DNA of 57,145 nt, taken from Nemertoderma westbladi (Eukaryota > Xenacoelomorpha > Nemertodermatida > Nemertodermatidae). Both the position numbers and the translations under genes were made by a program. The stretch's first letter is position 1. Each line of letters begins with the position of its first letter. Location of the stretch: assembly GCA_032718475.1 (NCBI GenBank), contig JAUCBJ010002463.1, forward strand, positions 1 through 57,145. Direction: 5' to 3'. Positions 29,826 through 39,824 of this stretch are shown here, piece after piece. The notes under the pieces are model-generated. The model saw nothing but the letters and a program-made list of their open reading frames with translations. It was not told where the DNA came from and ran no database searches.

Positions 29826-32336
29826 ATGGCGGGGAAACTGATCAGGAAGAGAAAGGCGGAGTCAGGAGGAAAGGAGATACAGGTGGATTTCACCAAGAGG
29901 CATCCGGAAGAGAGGACGAGGGGATACTACGACCGGTTAGGAAAGGGTCACGCAGCACGAGCGCTACAGTCGTTGGACAATGCGATCTTCGAGCATTTCC
30001 ACTACGTGGTGAAAGGAGACGAGGCGAAGTTCGGGATTCCAAAGTACGCGAGAGAGTCACCGAGGAAAGATTGGAAGAGGTTCATAGAGTCCGTCAACAG
30101 GGGAGGATACATGATCCTGGACGACGAAGGGACCGTGGAAGACGAGGAGGGTTCAAGGAGAGGATCGGCAGGATCGGCCAGGACCATACTCCTACATTTG
30201 GCCACGCCAAATGGGGACATTTTCCTATTTGACCTGGGAACGTATGGGAAGAAGGATGGGCCGAAGTTGGACCGGCTGCCGAGGGCGGTGCAGGTCCTAG
30301 TGAGGGAGAAGTCGACGACGAAAGTGGGATCGGCGATTCGCGAGGACGCAGAGAGAATTATCGGTCCGGACGCCACCAACCTCCTGGATATGCAGAAGGT
30401 CTTCATGGCTATGACAGCACCAGACGGGTTGGGACTAGTCGGGAACACAGGCCAATGCGGAGCGGTGGCAATGGGCCAGCTATTGGGGCTCGTATGTCAC
30501 AAACCGATGGACTGGGGGAAGTTCAGGGAGGAATAAGGAGCAGAACTAGCGAACTCGCTAAAGTGGGGAGCGAGGCCGGGAAAGCAAGAGGTGTATCAAT
30601 TACGAAGAGGAGCGATAAAGGTATATCAGAAGCGATATATCCTGCAGGAAGATTGGATAATGATAAGTTTGCTTAACTTATTCATAACCGTGGTTATCGA
30701 GAGGGAACCAGCGGCATTTCTGTTATCGGGATCACCCCTAAGCTACAGAAGAGCCTTTAAGACGGCTTTCGACGGTCTGGTAGACCACCCGGGGCTGAAG
30801 GGCGAGTCGGTGTACTACAACAGCCGACATCTGGTAGACGGGGAGATAGATACGCCGTATCAGAGATGGGAGGAGCTAGAGACGGATAGACGAGAGGCGA
30901 AGCGACTGGAAGAGGTCGCTAGACGGGAGAGGATAGAAGCAGAGGAGAGGGAGGAGGAGGCCAGGACGCAGAGTTACGGCTTCGAGGAACAGGCGGGCTT
31001 AGACGAACTTCGTTGGGCTTCATCTGGGAGTTCGGGGGAGTCTCTAGGGCGAGAACTGGGATGGACGGTGGGATCGCCGAAACAGTCGACGTCGGGGTTG
31101 CAAGCGATGCCCATACCAGCGGGCGCCGAAGGCGACCAACCGCTAAGGAAGTTAGGGGAGCTAGAGGGATGGAGAGCTACGGGCGAGAGCCAAGGCGGGA
31201 AGGGACATAGTGGATCCACCGGGATACCGGGGTTGGAGCCACTGCCAGAGGAGGACGAAGACGACGACGAGTTCGGAGAGATGCCACCCATCGGGAGGAT
31301 AGGCCACTCGGACACGGACTGGGTTGGCGGGAGGGTGGTGATGGCCAGTGGGGCGAGGGCCTTCTGGGATAGACCCGGCAAGCGGGCCTGGGTGCACGAG
31401 GAACCGGCGATGGATTTCGCGGGGAGCACTATCAGGTTGGGCGAGCAACCGGGGACGGCACCACGGGTAGTATTCGGGGAGACGATGCCCGAGAGGGGCG
31501 AGGAGATCGACGTAGACAGGGACACTAACGTCCAGAAGTTCGCCTACCAGCGACTCCACAGACCGCGGAGATCGCTTGGGACGAAAGACGACGTGGGGCG
31601 GGAGACATTGGTGCTCGGCTGTGACTACTGTGGGAGACAGACCCACCAGGAAAGGAGCTGTTTGTACCGATTCCAGAAAGGGACTAGTTGTCTCTACTGC
31701 CGCGAGTCAAGCCACAGGATGGGGGCGTGTCCACGGTTGCATAACCGATGTTCGAAGTGTAACTTTCGGGGACACTACGGACGCCAGTGCGACCGGATGG
31801 ACGATGAAGAGAAGTTCAGAATCTTCGAGGAGTGGGCCGACGTCGGGGCCATGACGCGGCAACGCATGAAGGCCCAGGAGTTCAAGTGGGGTTTCTTCCT
31901 TATCAATCAGGAGGCTCACTTGGAAATCATAAAGCGGAGGTTACCGTTTACCTATCAAGAGGTAGCAACGGCGGCGTCGTATGCCGGGGTGATAAATACA
32001 CAAAGGTATTTGGACAGGTGGACGCCACAGAACCGAGGGGAGTTTAGGGATTTCTTGGCGGAGCATGTGCCGCGGGCAATGAAGATGATCTTATGGGACG
32101 CCACCAGGGGGAGACAACAGGGCCACTCGGAGGGGCCACCCGCGAAGCGATATCGGGAGCTGATAACACCGGCACCCAAGGAGCCAACGACCGGGATCAG
32201 TAAGGAGGTGGCGGCGAGAGTCCGAAGACAGAAAGCGGATCCCAGAGGAGCGGTAGTGACCAGGAAACGACCCAGGGAGGAGGACGGCAAAGGGAAAGAC
32301 TTGAGGTGGTTCCCAAAGTCAGGAGGGATAAACTGA
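29826..32336 (+). pseudogene. element B ORF: DEDDy exonuclease-like domain plus three CCHC zinc knuckles (one in-frame stop)
   Basis: The frame is open from 29781; the ATG at 29826 (MAGKLIRKRK) fits the start. It reads to TGA at 32336 with one in-frame TAA at 30533-30535. Counting from that Met, about codons 95-290 resemble DEDDy 3'-5' exonucleases: exo I-like LDDEG (97-101), the strand pair TILLHLATPNGDIFLFDLG, exo II-like KVGSAIREDAER (about 165-177), WGARPGKQ, and exo III-like KRYILQEDWIM (about 268-278), where the acidic residue falls at +4/+5 from Tyr. An Arg/Glu-rich coil follows. The knuckles CDYCGRQTHQERSC, CLYCRESSHRMGAC and CSKCNFRGHYGRQC lie at about 599-655. A conserved domain (FEEWADVGAMTRQRMKAQEF, WGFF) and a basic tail complete it. 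The knuckles are certain. The exonuclease call is a by-eye fold match; if right, it would trim RNA or DNA ends. Element A has Tyr at the stop position. Confidence 0.65.
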
Positions 32337-32999
32337 GACTTCGATGTGGTACGCCTGGAAGGCGCCACGTGAGACGTGCGAACTATTAAGTACAAATTCA
32401 AGTAATCTAAATAATCAAATAAGTGCAATTTGTATGTACGTACGTAGCAATCAGTAATCTACGAGAATATACATTCGAAGTAAGTACTATAGTCATTCAA
32501 CCTTTACCCAATTAGCTACTGGACCGGGGAGGACTGACTATGACGAACGAGGCACCAGACGACTTCACATTTCCTGAGTGCGACGGCACAGGAGAGGGGG
32601 ATGGGACTCGTCAGAGATGAGTAGGTTAGCCAAAGAGGGGTCGAGAGACGGAGTAATAGTGCGGAGTGCGGAGAGAGTGCGGATGCAATTCAAGTGTGGG
32701 GGGGGGGGATAGGAGGCTGAGTGAGGGACAGGGAAGTCCGAGAGTTAGAGCGAAAGAGAGGAGAAGTAGAGGAGAGTCAGGGTGAGAACAGAGTGGAGTT
32801 AAAGTGGCGAAAGTGTTGGGGAAACAAAAGTCGTGTGAGAGGAGCGCACGATCGGCCCGACATGGGACGCCAGGCGAACCGGGTAGCATTATCATACCCA
32901 TAGGGAGCGGCCTGGAAAGCCGGCTCCGAGAGAAAATAATTCCACCCCACACCCGATACTAGATCGGGATCCAGCGGAATTGTAGCGCACTTGAGGAGG

Positions 33000-33036
33000 A
33001 TGCTATCTTCTCACCGGGAAGATAGCATGGGGGGAG
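33000..33036 (+). promoter_or_regulatory. conserved hairpin plus polypurine tract of element B
   Basis: ATGCTATCTTC/GAAGATAGCAT stem (33000-33028), then GGGGGGAG, then the LTR start TGTTAGC. It is the same arrangement as in A and C. Confidence 0.8.
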
Positions 33037-33585
33037 TGTTAGCTTATTCAATTCCGCTAACACCCCACAAAGTAAGCCGTTAAGCAGTATTGGGGGCCAC
33101 GAGGTTGATTACCCAACCTCGTGCCACCCCAACAGAGTGGGAAGGAGAAACACACAATAGGGGTCAGGGGCCACACCCCTGACAGAGAGAGAATAGCAGG
33201 AGTGAGGGGAAACACTCCAAAGGGCGCCAACAGGGATATTAGCCAATGGGGGGAAGGCACCGGCTAGGTACTGTAACAACGGCCAAACCGTGCAATATAT
33301 ATTATTAGGTATCAGTAATCAGTTATTCAGTTATCTCATTTGTGTTAGTCGGTTAGCTAGGGTAGAGCTGAGACTTCTAAGACCGTCCTCGCCTACCACC
33401 ATTATTTGTACATACTGTAGTACTTCAATTGCCATCTATCCATTTATACTATATCCATCTTAACATTTATATTATACATACATCGGAGAACTAATAACAT
33501 CAGAACTCTTTTCACATCCTAACGGCGGGGACGCGTACTTGCAATAACCGCGGATAAACCGGGATCCTCCTTGGATCCCGTCACA
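33037..33585 (+). repeat. 3' LTR of element B
   Basis: 549 bp, TGTTAGCTTATT to GGATCCCGTCACA. Its final 250 bp are repeated at 28758-29005. Internally it carries a TTGGGGGCC...AGGTTGATTACCCAACCT inverted word and CCAATGGGGGGAAGGCA, shared with A. Confidence 0.85.
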
Positions 33586-34024
33586 TATGCCACCGCAGCG
33601 AACCCTGCTTCTGATGCATCGCAGAAGAGGTGCAGTTGCCTAGCAACCAGCACGTCCCCCAGCCCGTAACCCGAGGAATCCTCATGCTCGAGATCCCTCT
33701 CATCGCAACTCGCCACCGCTCGAACTCCTCCTGTAGTTCATCGGGAACCAGTGCATCCCATCCGCACTTCAGTATCCACAGTTTCTGTAGTATCAACTTG
33801 GCGAAGAACATCACCGGAAGAATGAACCCAAGCGGATCGAACACAGAACACAACACAGAGAGCATTCTGCGTTTGGTAGTCGCTTCCTCCACCTCGGGGA
33901 AACTGAAAGCGATTTCGTCGACTTCCATATCCCAACGCACCCCCAGAGTCCGAACCACAGGGAGGGTTCCTACTTCAAGATCGAGTGAGGAATCCGCCCG
34001 CTCTGCCGGAGGTATCGACCGCAA
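33586..34024 (-). pseudogene. element E Pol: A17 region and start of RNase H
   Basis: One frame (33581-34024) has SVFDPLGFILPVMFFAKLIL, the A17-like block found in all BEL/Pao Pol proteins. A second frame (33519-33716) has LHLFCDASEAGFAAVAYV, the first acidic motif of RNase H. The two frames overlap, so a frameshift lies near 33700. The sequence ends at the LTR of element B, so the rest of RNase H and integrase is missing. Confidence 0.78.
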
Positions 34025-34043
34025 AAACCTCCCGCGAGTTACT

Positions 34044-34684
34044 CTACCACTTCGTCAGACAGAAGCTGCCGGCTGCCAAAGTACCGATAAGTTTACCAAT
34101 AAGTTTCTTTGCATCCTTGACCCCGTGTACAGAGTCAGCGAGATCGTCGGAGTAGAAGGAGTTCTTCACCGCACGTGCAACCTCCGGAGGGCAACCCGGT
34201 TCCTCTGCGCACGTCGTCATCGCATCGATTGCACACGCCTGCGAACTGATGACCCCAAACACATGCGACGTCATCTGGTACGTGATTGGCGGACCCTGTG
34301 CGCATTGTCCCGCCATAGGAATCGAAGCAACTGCTGATCCTGAACCTGGACTTTCACCCGGTGGTACATCGCCTTCACATCCGCCGTGAAGGCAACGGCA
34401 TAGCAACGGAACCGGAGCAGAATGCCAACTATTGAGTTCAATATGTCCGGCCCGGAATAGAGTTTGCTGATCAATGAGACGCCATGGTACACCGCCGCTG
34501 TGTCAAAGATGACTCGAACCTTCCCGGGCTTGTTTGGGTCCTGCACCCCGTGGTGAGGCAGATAGTTGTCCCACGTGTTGGGATTCCGCAACTCCTCCTT
34601 CGTCGTCTGACGTGCGTACCCGTTCACGAAATAAGAGTTAATAGTTTCTCGGTACATCTTTTCCAACTTGGGATCTTTTCCCAA
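34044..34684 (-). pseudogene. element E reverse transcriptase
   Basis: Two overlapping frames carry DNYLPHHGVQDPNKPGKVRV, FTADVKAMYHRVKV and then TYQMTSHVFGVISSQAC, with the catalytic box FYSDDLADS (YSDD, where D has YVDD). A frameshift lies near 34300-34400. It aligns well with D's RT in order and spacing. Confidence 0.82.
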
Positions 34685-35580
34685 CTTCCTCTCCAGAGAT
34701 AACAGCCACGAAACGCGCCGGCCCGGTTGCCAGGGAACCGAGGAGGATCCTTAATCCACGGCATCGCAACTTCGAAGCTTCCATCCTCCAGTCGATTCTT
34801 CCGTTCCTTAATCAGTTGGATTGCCTTCCGATCATCTTGAGACCTCGGTCTCTGTATGTCAACCGAGATTCCGAAGCACTCTGTCATCCAGAAACGTTGC
34901 AACTGTTGGGACAATTGTTCCTCCAGATCATCCTTACATAACAGGTTTACCTTCCGCTTTCGCTCCACTCTAATCTCATCTGTTTGGCCACCCAGAGTCA
35001 CTAGACCATACACAGACCACCCGAATACTGAACGCACTGCATAAGGCTGACTCTTACGACCATACACTGACTCCCTGCTCTCTACCAATGCTGGGTCCCT
35101 TGCTCCCAACACAACTGTCACCTTCGAATAGTCTATCCCCTCGGGCAATGGCAGATCTGCTAAATACGGATACCTCTCATTCACACTCGCCATGCTCAAC
35201 CTCAGGGATGACATATTAATTTTCGGGATAGTCCACGCCTCGTCCACCTGGTAGACCTCCTTTGACCCATCACACGCCTCAATCAAGAATGACACCAACA
35301 TGGCGGGCCTAGCACTCCCGTCATGTTCCACCGACCCAATCATCAACTCCTCAGTAGGTCCACGTAAACCCAATCGCTCTGCCAACCCATCCTCGACCAG
35401 AGTCAACTCACTGCATGGATCAAACACTGCGTATGTATCCTCAACGCCATACATCCGCACCGCCACAACTCGTAATAATACTACCTCTCGGGCCCTGTCA
35501 CTCAGCCACGAACTCAATACTGCTCGACTCACCCCTACCTTCTCTGATGCACCCACCGGCTGTACCGATACTACTCCCAA
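34624..35580 (-). CDS. element E protease and pre-RT region (DUF1758-like)
   Basis: A 318-codon open frame. The protease core reads TYAVFDPCSELTLVEDGLAE; the usual D-[ST]-G triad is replaced by DPC, so activity is doubtful. Further on, VTVVLGARDPALV matches the late retropepsin-like segment of the family, and FEVAMPWIKDPP leads into RT. It would mature Gag-Pol. Confidence 0.75.
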   Translation of the reverse strand: MGVVSVQPVGASEKVGVSRAVLSSWLSDRAREVVLLRVVAVRMYGVEDTYAVFDPCSELTLVEDGLAERLGLRGPTEELMIGSVEHDGSARPAMLVSFLIEACDGSKEVYQVDEAWTIPKINMSSLRLSMASVNERYPYLADLPLPEGIDYSKVTVVLGARDPALVESRESVYGRKSQPYAVRSVFGWSVYGLVTLGGQTDEIRVERKRKVNLLCKDDLEEQLSQQLQRFWMTECFGISVDIQRPRSQDDRKAIQLIKERKNRLEDGSFEVAMPWIKDPPRFPGNRAGAFRGCYLWRGSWEKIPSWKRCTEKLLTLIS

Positions 35581-36122
35581 CTCGTTTCTCTCGCGCAGGG
35601 CAACTCCACCTGACTCACTGCACTCTGCTCAGCTATACGCCCGACTTCTGGAATCAGTGCCCAATGGAGTAATGTACTGTGCTTCTTACCACACTTTTGG
35701 GCCTTACACCTCCACAGGCTGTTATACTTGTCCACCTTATGTCCTGGACCTAGGGAATTTGTGCATAACTGCTTCTCTGTAACGGTAGCTAACCATTCCT
35801 TGTGCTTCAACGCCTTGTACTCACTATACCAAAACACCGTATGTGTACCACCGCAATAAGCACAGACAATCACTCTTGGTTCTGCTACCGGTACCTTTGT
35901 ACCTGTACACTTTCCACTCTCAGACGTCCTGCATACCTGATTACTGGAAGGCCTACCAGTACCGATACTCTCAGCCGCACTGTCCATCTGCATACTGGAT
36001 TTAAACACCGAAGCATTCCTGCGATTGAAGTCACCACCTTTCTTCCCACTACTTCCCATATTTCTCCCCCTCTTTACTATAGCCCGACGTGACATCAGAT
36101 AATTCAATAGTGCTGGGTTCAA
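35571..36122 (-). CDS. element E nucleocapsid zinc-finger segment
   Basis: Contains VCAYCGGTHTVFWYSEY, KQLCTNSLGPGHKVDKY and CKAQKCGKKHSTLLH, the Cys/His series that links capsid to protease in BEL/Pao Gag. The second knuckle's Cys spacing is degenerate. It overlaps the protease frame by a few bases, in a different frame. Confidence 0.7.
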   Translation of the reverse strand: MNPALLNYLMSRRAIVKRGRNMGSSGKKGGDFNRRNASVFKSSMQMDSAAESIGTGRPSSNQVCRTSESGKCTGTKVPVAEPRVIVCAYCGGTHTVFWYSEYKALKHKEWLATVTEKQLCTNSLGPGHKVDKYNSLWRCKAQKCGKKHSTLLHWALIPEVGRIAEQSAVSQVELPCARETSWE

Positions 36123-36527
36123 ACGATGCCTTGACTCGCCTTCTCAACCAACTCTCCATACTCATAAGTGAAGGCTCATTACCCCCTTCCCTAATAATCA
36201 GGCACTGCTCTCTCCACCTTCTCTGCAGATAAGCCGGTAAGCTTAGATACACCTTACGCAATGTCTCAGCTGAGTGTAAGTCAGCCACATTGTTCATCTG
36301 ATCCAAAGTATACACATTCAGAGAAATGTTTGTTGTCTCAGACCCAGCCTATCCGACTCTGCTACCTGTCTTCCCTCCGTAACAGTACCAATGAAAACGC
36401 GTGAAATAATTGCTGGATGAGCAAACATCTCTTTCAAGGTTTTCCAAACAACCGCATAGGCTCGGCCATTACAACCGAAACCCGACACCACACTTTTCGC
36501 CTCCCCATCCATCTGCCCTTGCAACAT
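36049..36527 (-). pseudogene. element E capsid domain (DUF1759-like)
   Basis: Two adjacent frames (36318-36527 and 36049-36315) carry AYAVVWKTLKEMFAHPAIIS and then LRKVYLSLPAYLQRRWREQC, matching the 'AW..L...YG.P..I' and 'LP..L...W' blocks of BEL/Pao capsid. The frame change lies near 36317. Confidence 0.72.
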
Positions 36528-36592
36528 CGCTAACCATCTAGAATCAGTGTAAAGACCCTCGTATGCACAAGTTCATGGAACCGCTCAACAAA

Positions 36593-38143
36593 CTATGGCC
36601 ACGCTACAGGGTCACCACTAAACCGCAGCAGGTGGATATCTGGTACACCCCTCTCATCACTCAAACGCAGTAGGGCAACCTCAACACTATGCCCTCCAGG
36701 AGTCTCTGGGTCTGGAATAATGGTCTCTTCTCCTTCTACTAACTCATCTATCCAATCATCCAAAGCCCTATGTGTTCCTACAGGGTGGCCTCCTCTCACC
36801 CCACTCTCACCCCTAGACCCTGTGCCTCCCTCAGAAACATGTCTACTCCTCACGCCCTCATCAACCCTCCGACTCCCATGACCAGGGCCTCTGTCTCTGT
36901 CCCATCGTCTATCGCTCAACCCAGTCTCACCCTGTGGAGCAAAACCTCCATCCACTCTATCCCGACTACCCTGCTCTGAAACGGGTTCGTGTTTGCTTTC
37001 CACAGGCCAAGCATCACCCTACAGGCCCCCCATATCAACTCTTGCACCCGAATGCACAGGAACCTGTTCCACTTTCTCCCCTCCCGGCCAGACACCCCCC
37101 TGTTGAAATACAGGTCCCTGATGGCCACCTACATCCACCATCCTCACACTTTCGACATTGTTTCCCTGCACTGTGAGGTGCTGTTCAACCACTGTCACTG
37201 GCTCCCCCTCAAACTCTTGCAACCTCACCCTCTGCTCATCCTCTATATCTTCTCTCAATCCTTGCTTGTACAACCCAGCTTCATAAGCTTTCTCTGCATG
37301 TTCCCATGCTATCACATCTTCCCGCTCTTCCCATTGCACCCTTCTCTCCTCTCCTCTATTCTCTCCTCTACTCTTGCTTTTCTCCTCTCCTCTATCGCCT
37401 CTACTCTCACTTTTCTCCTCTCCTCTCTCATAATCTCTTTCTTCTTATGCAATTCCTTGTCTACTTCTAACCGCTCAACCTCCCTCTTTCTGTCTACTTC
37501 TATCCATTCAACCTCCATCTTTCTGTCTACTTCTATCCGTTCAACCTCCCTCTATCTACAAGCCCGTTCTTTCTGTAACCGAAACTCAGCCATCTTCGCT
37601 TCCCCCTCTAGCCTTCTCGCCTCAGACATACCATTATATCCCGAAGCCCACAAACTTCCTTTCACCACTTTGCCCGTATGGACGGACCTACCACTCTCCT
37701 TACTGTATATAGACAGAGTCCCACTACCTTTTCCTGTTACTCTCTGTATACTAATACATCCCAATGTATCCTTGTGTGCCACAATTCTCCTTCTAGCCTC
37801 CTCATATGTGCCCGCAATCCATCCCCATTCTCCAGGTGTAATATCCCCACTCAAATACGCCGCTTTCACCCGCGATCCTGCCTGTTCCAACAACCGGGCT
37901 CAAACTATCCGCACCAGCTACCGCATCTACCACACCTCCCCCTCCAGCGATGAATGCCCGCACCTTATCCTCAACTTTCTCCAATTCCACCTTAAACCTA
38001 TCCATGGGCCTCACTTCCTCACTCTGCCCACCTGCCGGTACACACATACTCGCTACCCTCTGCGCAATAGTTGGCCCAGAATTATCAGGGGACGACACCT
38101 CTTCACTACTATCCATGGCACATACTGCACAATAAATAGTCAC
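36593..38143 (-). pseudogene. element E Gag N-terminal region
   Basis: Overlapping minus-strand frames (38143-37802, 37893-37552, 37518-37312, 37339-37019, 37003-36593) form a decayed Gag N-terminus. The start is near MDSSEEVSSPDNSGPT; then a Glu/Arg/Lys-rich coiled coil (ERIEERREG, RRKARVEE) and an Arg/Gly-rich stretch. Similar charged N-termini occur in D and C. The long plus-strand ORF at 36989-38245 is its antisense shadow. Confidence 0.6.
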
Positions 38144-38174
38144 TCACCAATCTTAAACCACAACCCCACACTAA

Positions 38175-38193
38175 GATCCGATTCGAAGGACCA
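38175..38193 (-). promoter_or_regulatory. primer-binding site of element E
   Basis: On the minus strand the LTR ends GCGCGCACA and is followed at once by TGGTCCTTCGAATCGGATC. TGG at this position pairs with the CCA end of a tRNA primer. The tRNA identity cannot be named from this window. Confidence 0.55.
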
Positions 38194-39808
38194 TGTGCGC
38201 GCTAAAACACGCCGACAACCCGCGACAGCGCGGGGTGTGAACTAAGAGGATTCTTTGTGGGGGTTGGGGGGGGGGGAAGGGTAAGGTTTATAGTGCCACA
38301 CTTTGGTTAGGATGGGGACGTGGGGGACTACAGAGGCGCCAGCGAGATCGGCCGACAACAAAGGCAGGGCCGTTAGCTGACAGTGTCTGACAGAGTGGTA
38401 GGGATGTAGATAAAATAAATAAAGTGTGGCAATAAAATAAAGTTATAAAAACATAAGGTTATAAAAACAATCATATAAAGTTCTGTATATTTACGTACTT
38501 AAGGTTATCATGGTTTACAATACGATGTTACAATCAGTAACAATATTATGACAATATAGTGAATATAATATAATTAATGCATAATAATAAACGCATAATC
38601 AATCACAATATAAATTGCCCAAACTATGTCGCTAAAATAATAATAATAATAAAAAACATCCTTCTGCTTGGCTGGGGTTCCGTAGGCTACTGAAGAAATG
38701 AAACCCAGAATATCGGTTTATATACAACAAATCCAACCCAATATTATCTACTGAAAATGTGTTAATTAATAACCGAGCAATAAACTGCACTGTTACTCCT
38801 ACAAACATTCGGGCTGGCTATAACCAGTTTGACCTTTACGACAATAGAGTAATACAACTGAGTGCATCTCCACCTAAAGAACTATAGATACAACAAGCGA
38901 AGCAAACACACCACAAAGGCACTCTAATATACCCGCTCACTCTCTATCTCACTCCCAGAAGGAAAATACGGGCCCCCAGATTACTCCTACAACCAACAGA
39001 GGCTAATAATGATTATGATTAAATTCAATGTAACTACAACACAAAATAATCTATACTCAACTAGCGCAATAATTATGAAGCCTACACCAAGCAATAATAT
39101 TACTGCCAAATACCACTAGAAACTCACCAAACATTAAATCAAATATTCCCTAATAAAATACATTTAACTTTAGCATAAATAAATATAATAAATCAATGTA
39201 AGATACTTTATGGAGATAATTCAACTAAATAATCAACAATATTAACATAAAAATATGACGCCTAAATCACTATAATATTATCAAATAAATTAATGCAAGA
39301 TAATATGACGTTACGCAATTCACAAACGTTCTATATAAGCTCCAGTTGCGACAAACTCCCGATTTCCTCGTTGTAAACCCACAATTTTGCACCGAAAATG
39401 TAGTTTTGATCTTTTTAATAATAGTTGGTTTCAGTATATTATTATACAATTTACAGTAGAAAGCGTAGGTCTACAGAATATACGTTGTGGGGTATTCCTA
39501 GCAAGAATTGGAAAATTTCAGGACATCCAATTCCTAGACCCCCTGCCTAAATGAATCTCGAGTCTCACAGAATAAGAAACTACTATGTAGTGGGATGATC
39601 CTAATGGGAATTGAAAAATTTCGATTTCAATTATGCGAGTTTTATCGAGGTTCAGTATTGTCCAATCAGAGCATCCCATTGCTTCACTCCGGAACCTCCT
39701 GAGTCTAAAAATTTGCGAGTGACCATATAGTAAGTGTACCAAAGATGAGATACATGAAATGTGTTACACAAAGTCCACCAAATAAAGAGTGATTTTTGTG
39801 TATAATGG
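38194..39808 (-). other. probable LTR of element E and flanking AT-rich DNA
   Basis: The E LTR starts at 38194 in plus coordinates and must extend rightward; its other end is not determined. The stretch is AT-rich, with a G run at about 38255-38276 and no convincing ORF. Confidence 0.4.
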
Positions 39809-39814
39809 TTTATT
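39809..39814 (-). terminator. polyadenylation signal of the TSP1-FTP gene
   Basis: AATAAA on the minus strand, 10 bp after the stop codon of the last exon. Confidence 0.55.
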
Positions 39815-39824
39815 TCCAGCAAAA

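Larger units (their letters stand above)
28758..33585 (+). mobile_element. element B: internally deleted BEL-family derivative
   Basis: A partial 5' LTR (28758-29005) is followed by a gag-like start (29059), a large exonuclease/zinc-knuckle ORF (29826-32336), the conserved hairpin and polypurine tract, and a full 3' LTR (33037-33585). No capsid, protease, RT or integrase lies between. It is therefore non-autonomous for replication enzymes but retains the third ORF. Confidence 0.82.
33586..38193 (-). mobile_element. element E: BEL/Pao element, minus strand, broken
   Basis: Reading leftward from a primer-binding-like site there is a charged Gag N-terminus, a DUF1759-like capsid, zinc fingers, a DUF1758-like protease, RT, A17 region and the start of RNase H, where it is cut at B's LTR. 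Several frameshifts separate the pieces. Its right-hand LTR begins at 38194, but its outer end cannot be fixed without a second copy. Confidence 0.82.

Noticed and set aside
36989-38245. 418-codon plus-strand ORF rich in Ser, Leu, Phe and Pro
   Set aside because: It is the antisense shadow of element E's Glu/Arg/Lys-rich Gag coiled coil, which reads on the minus strand and fits the order of the element.
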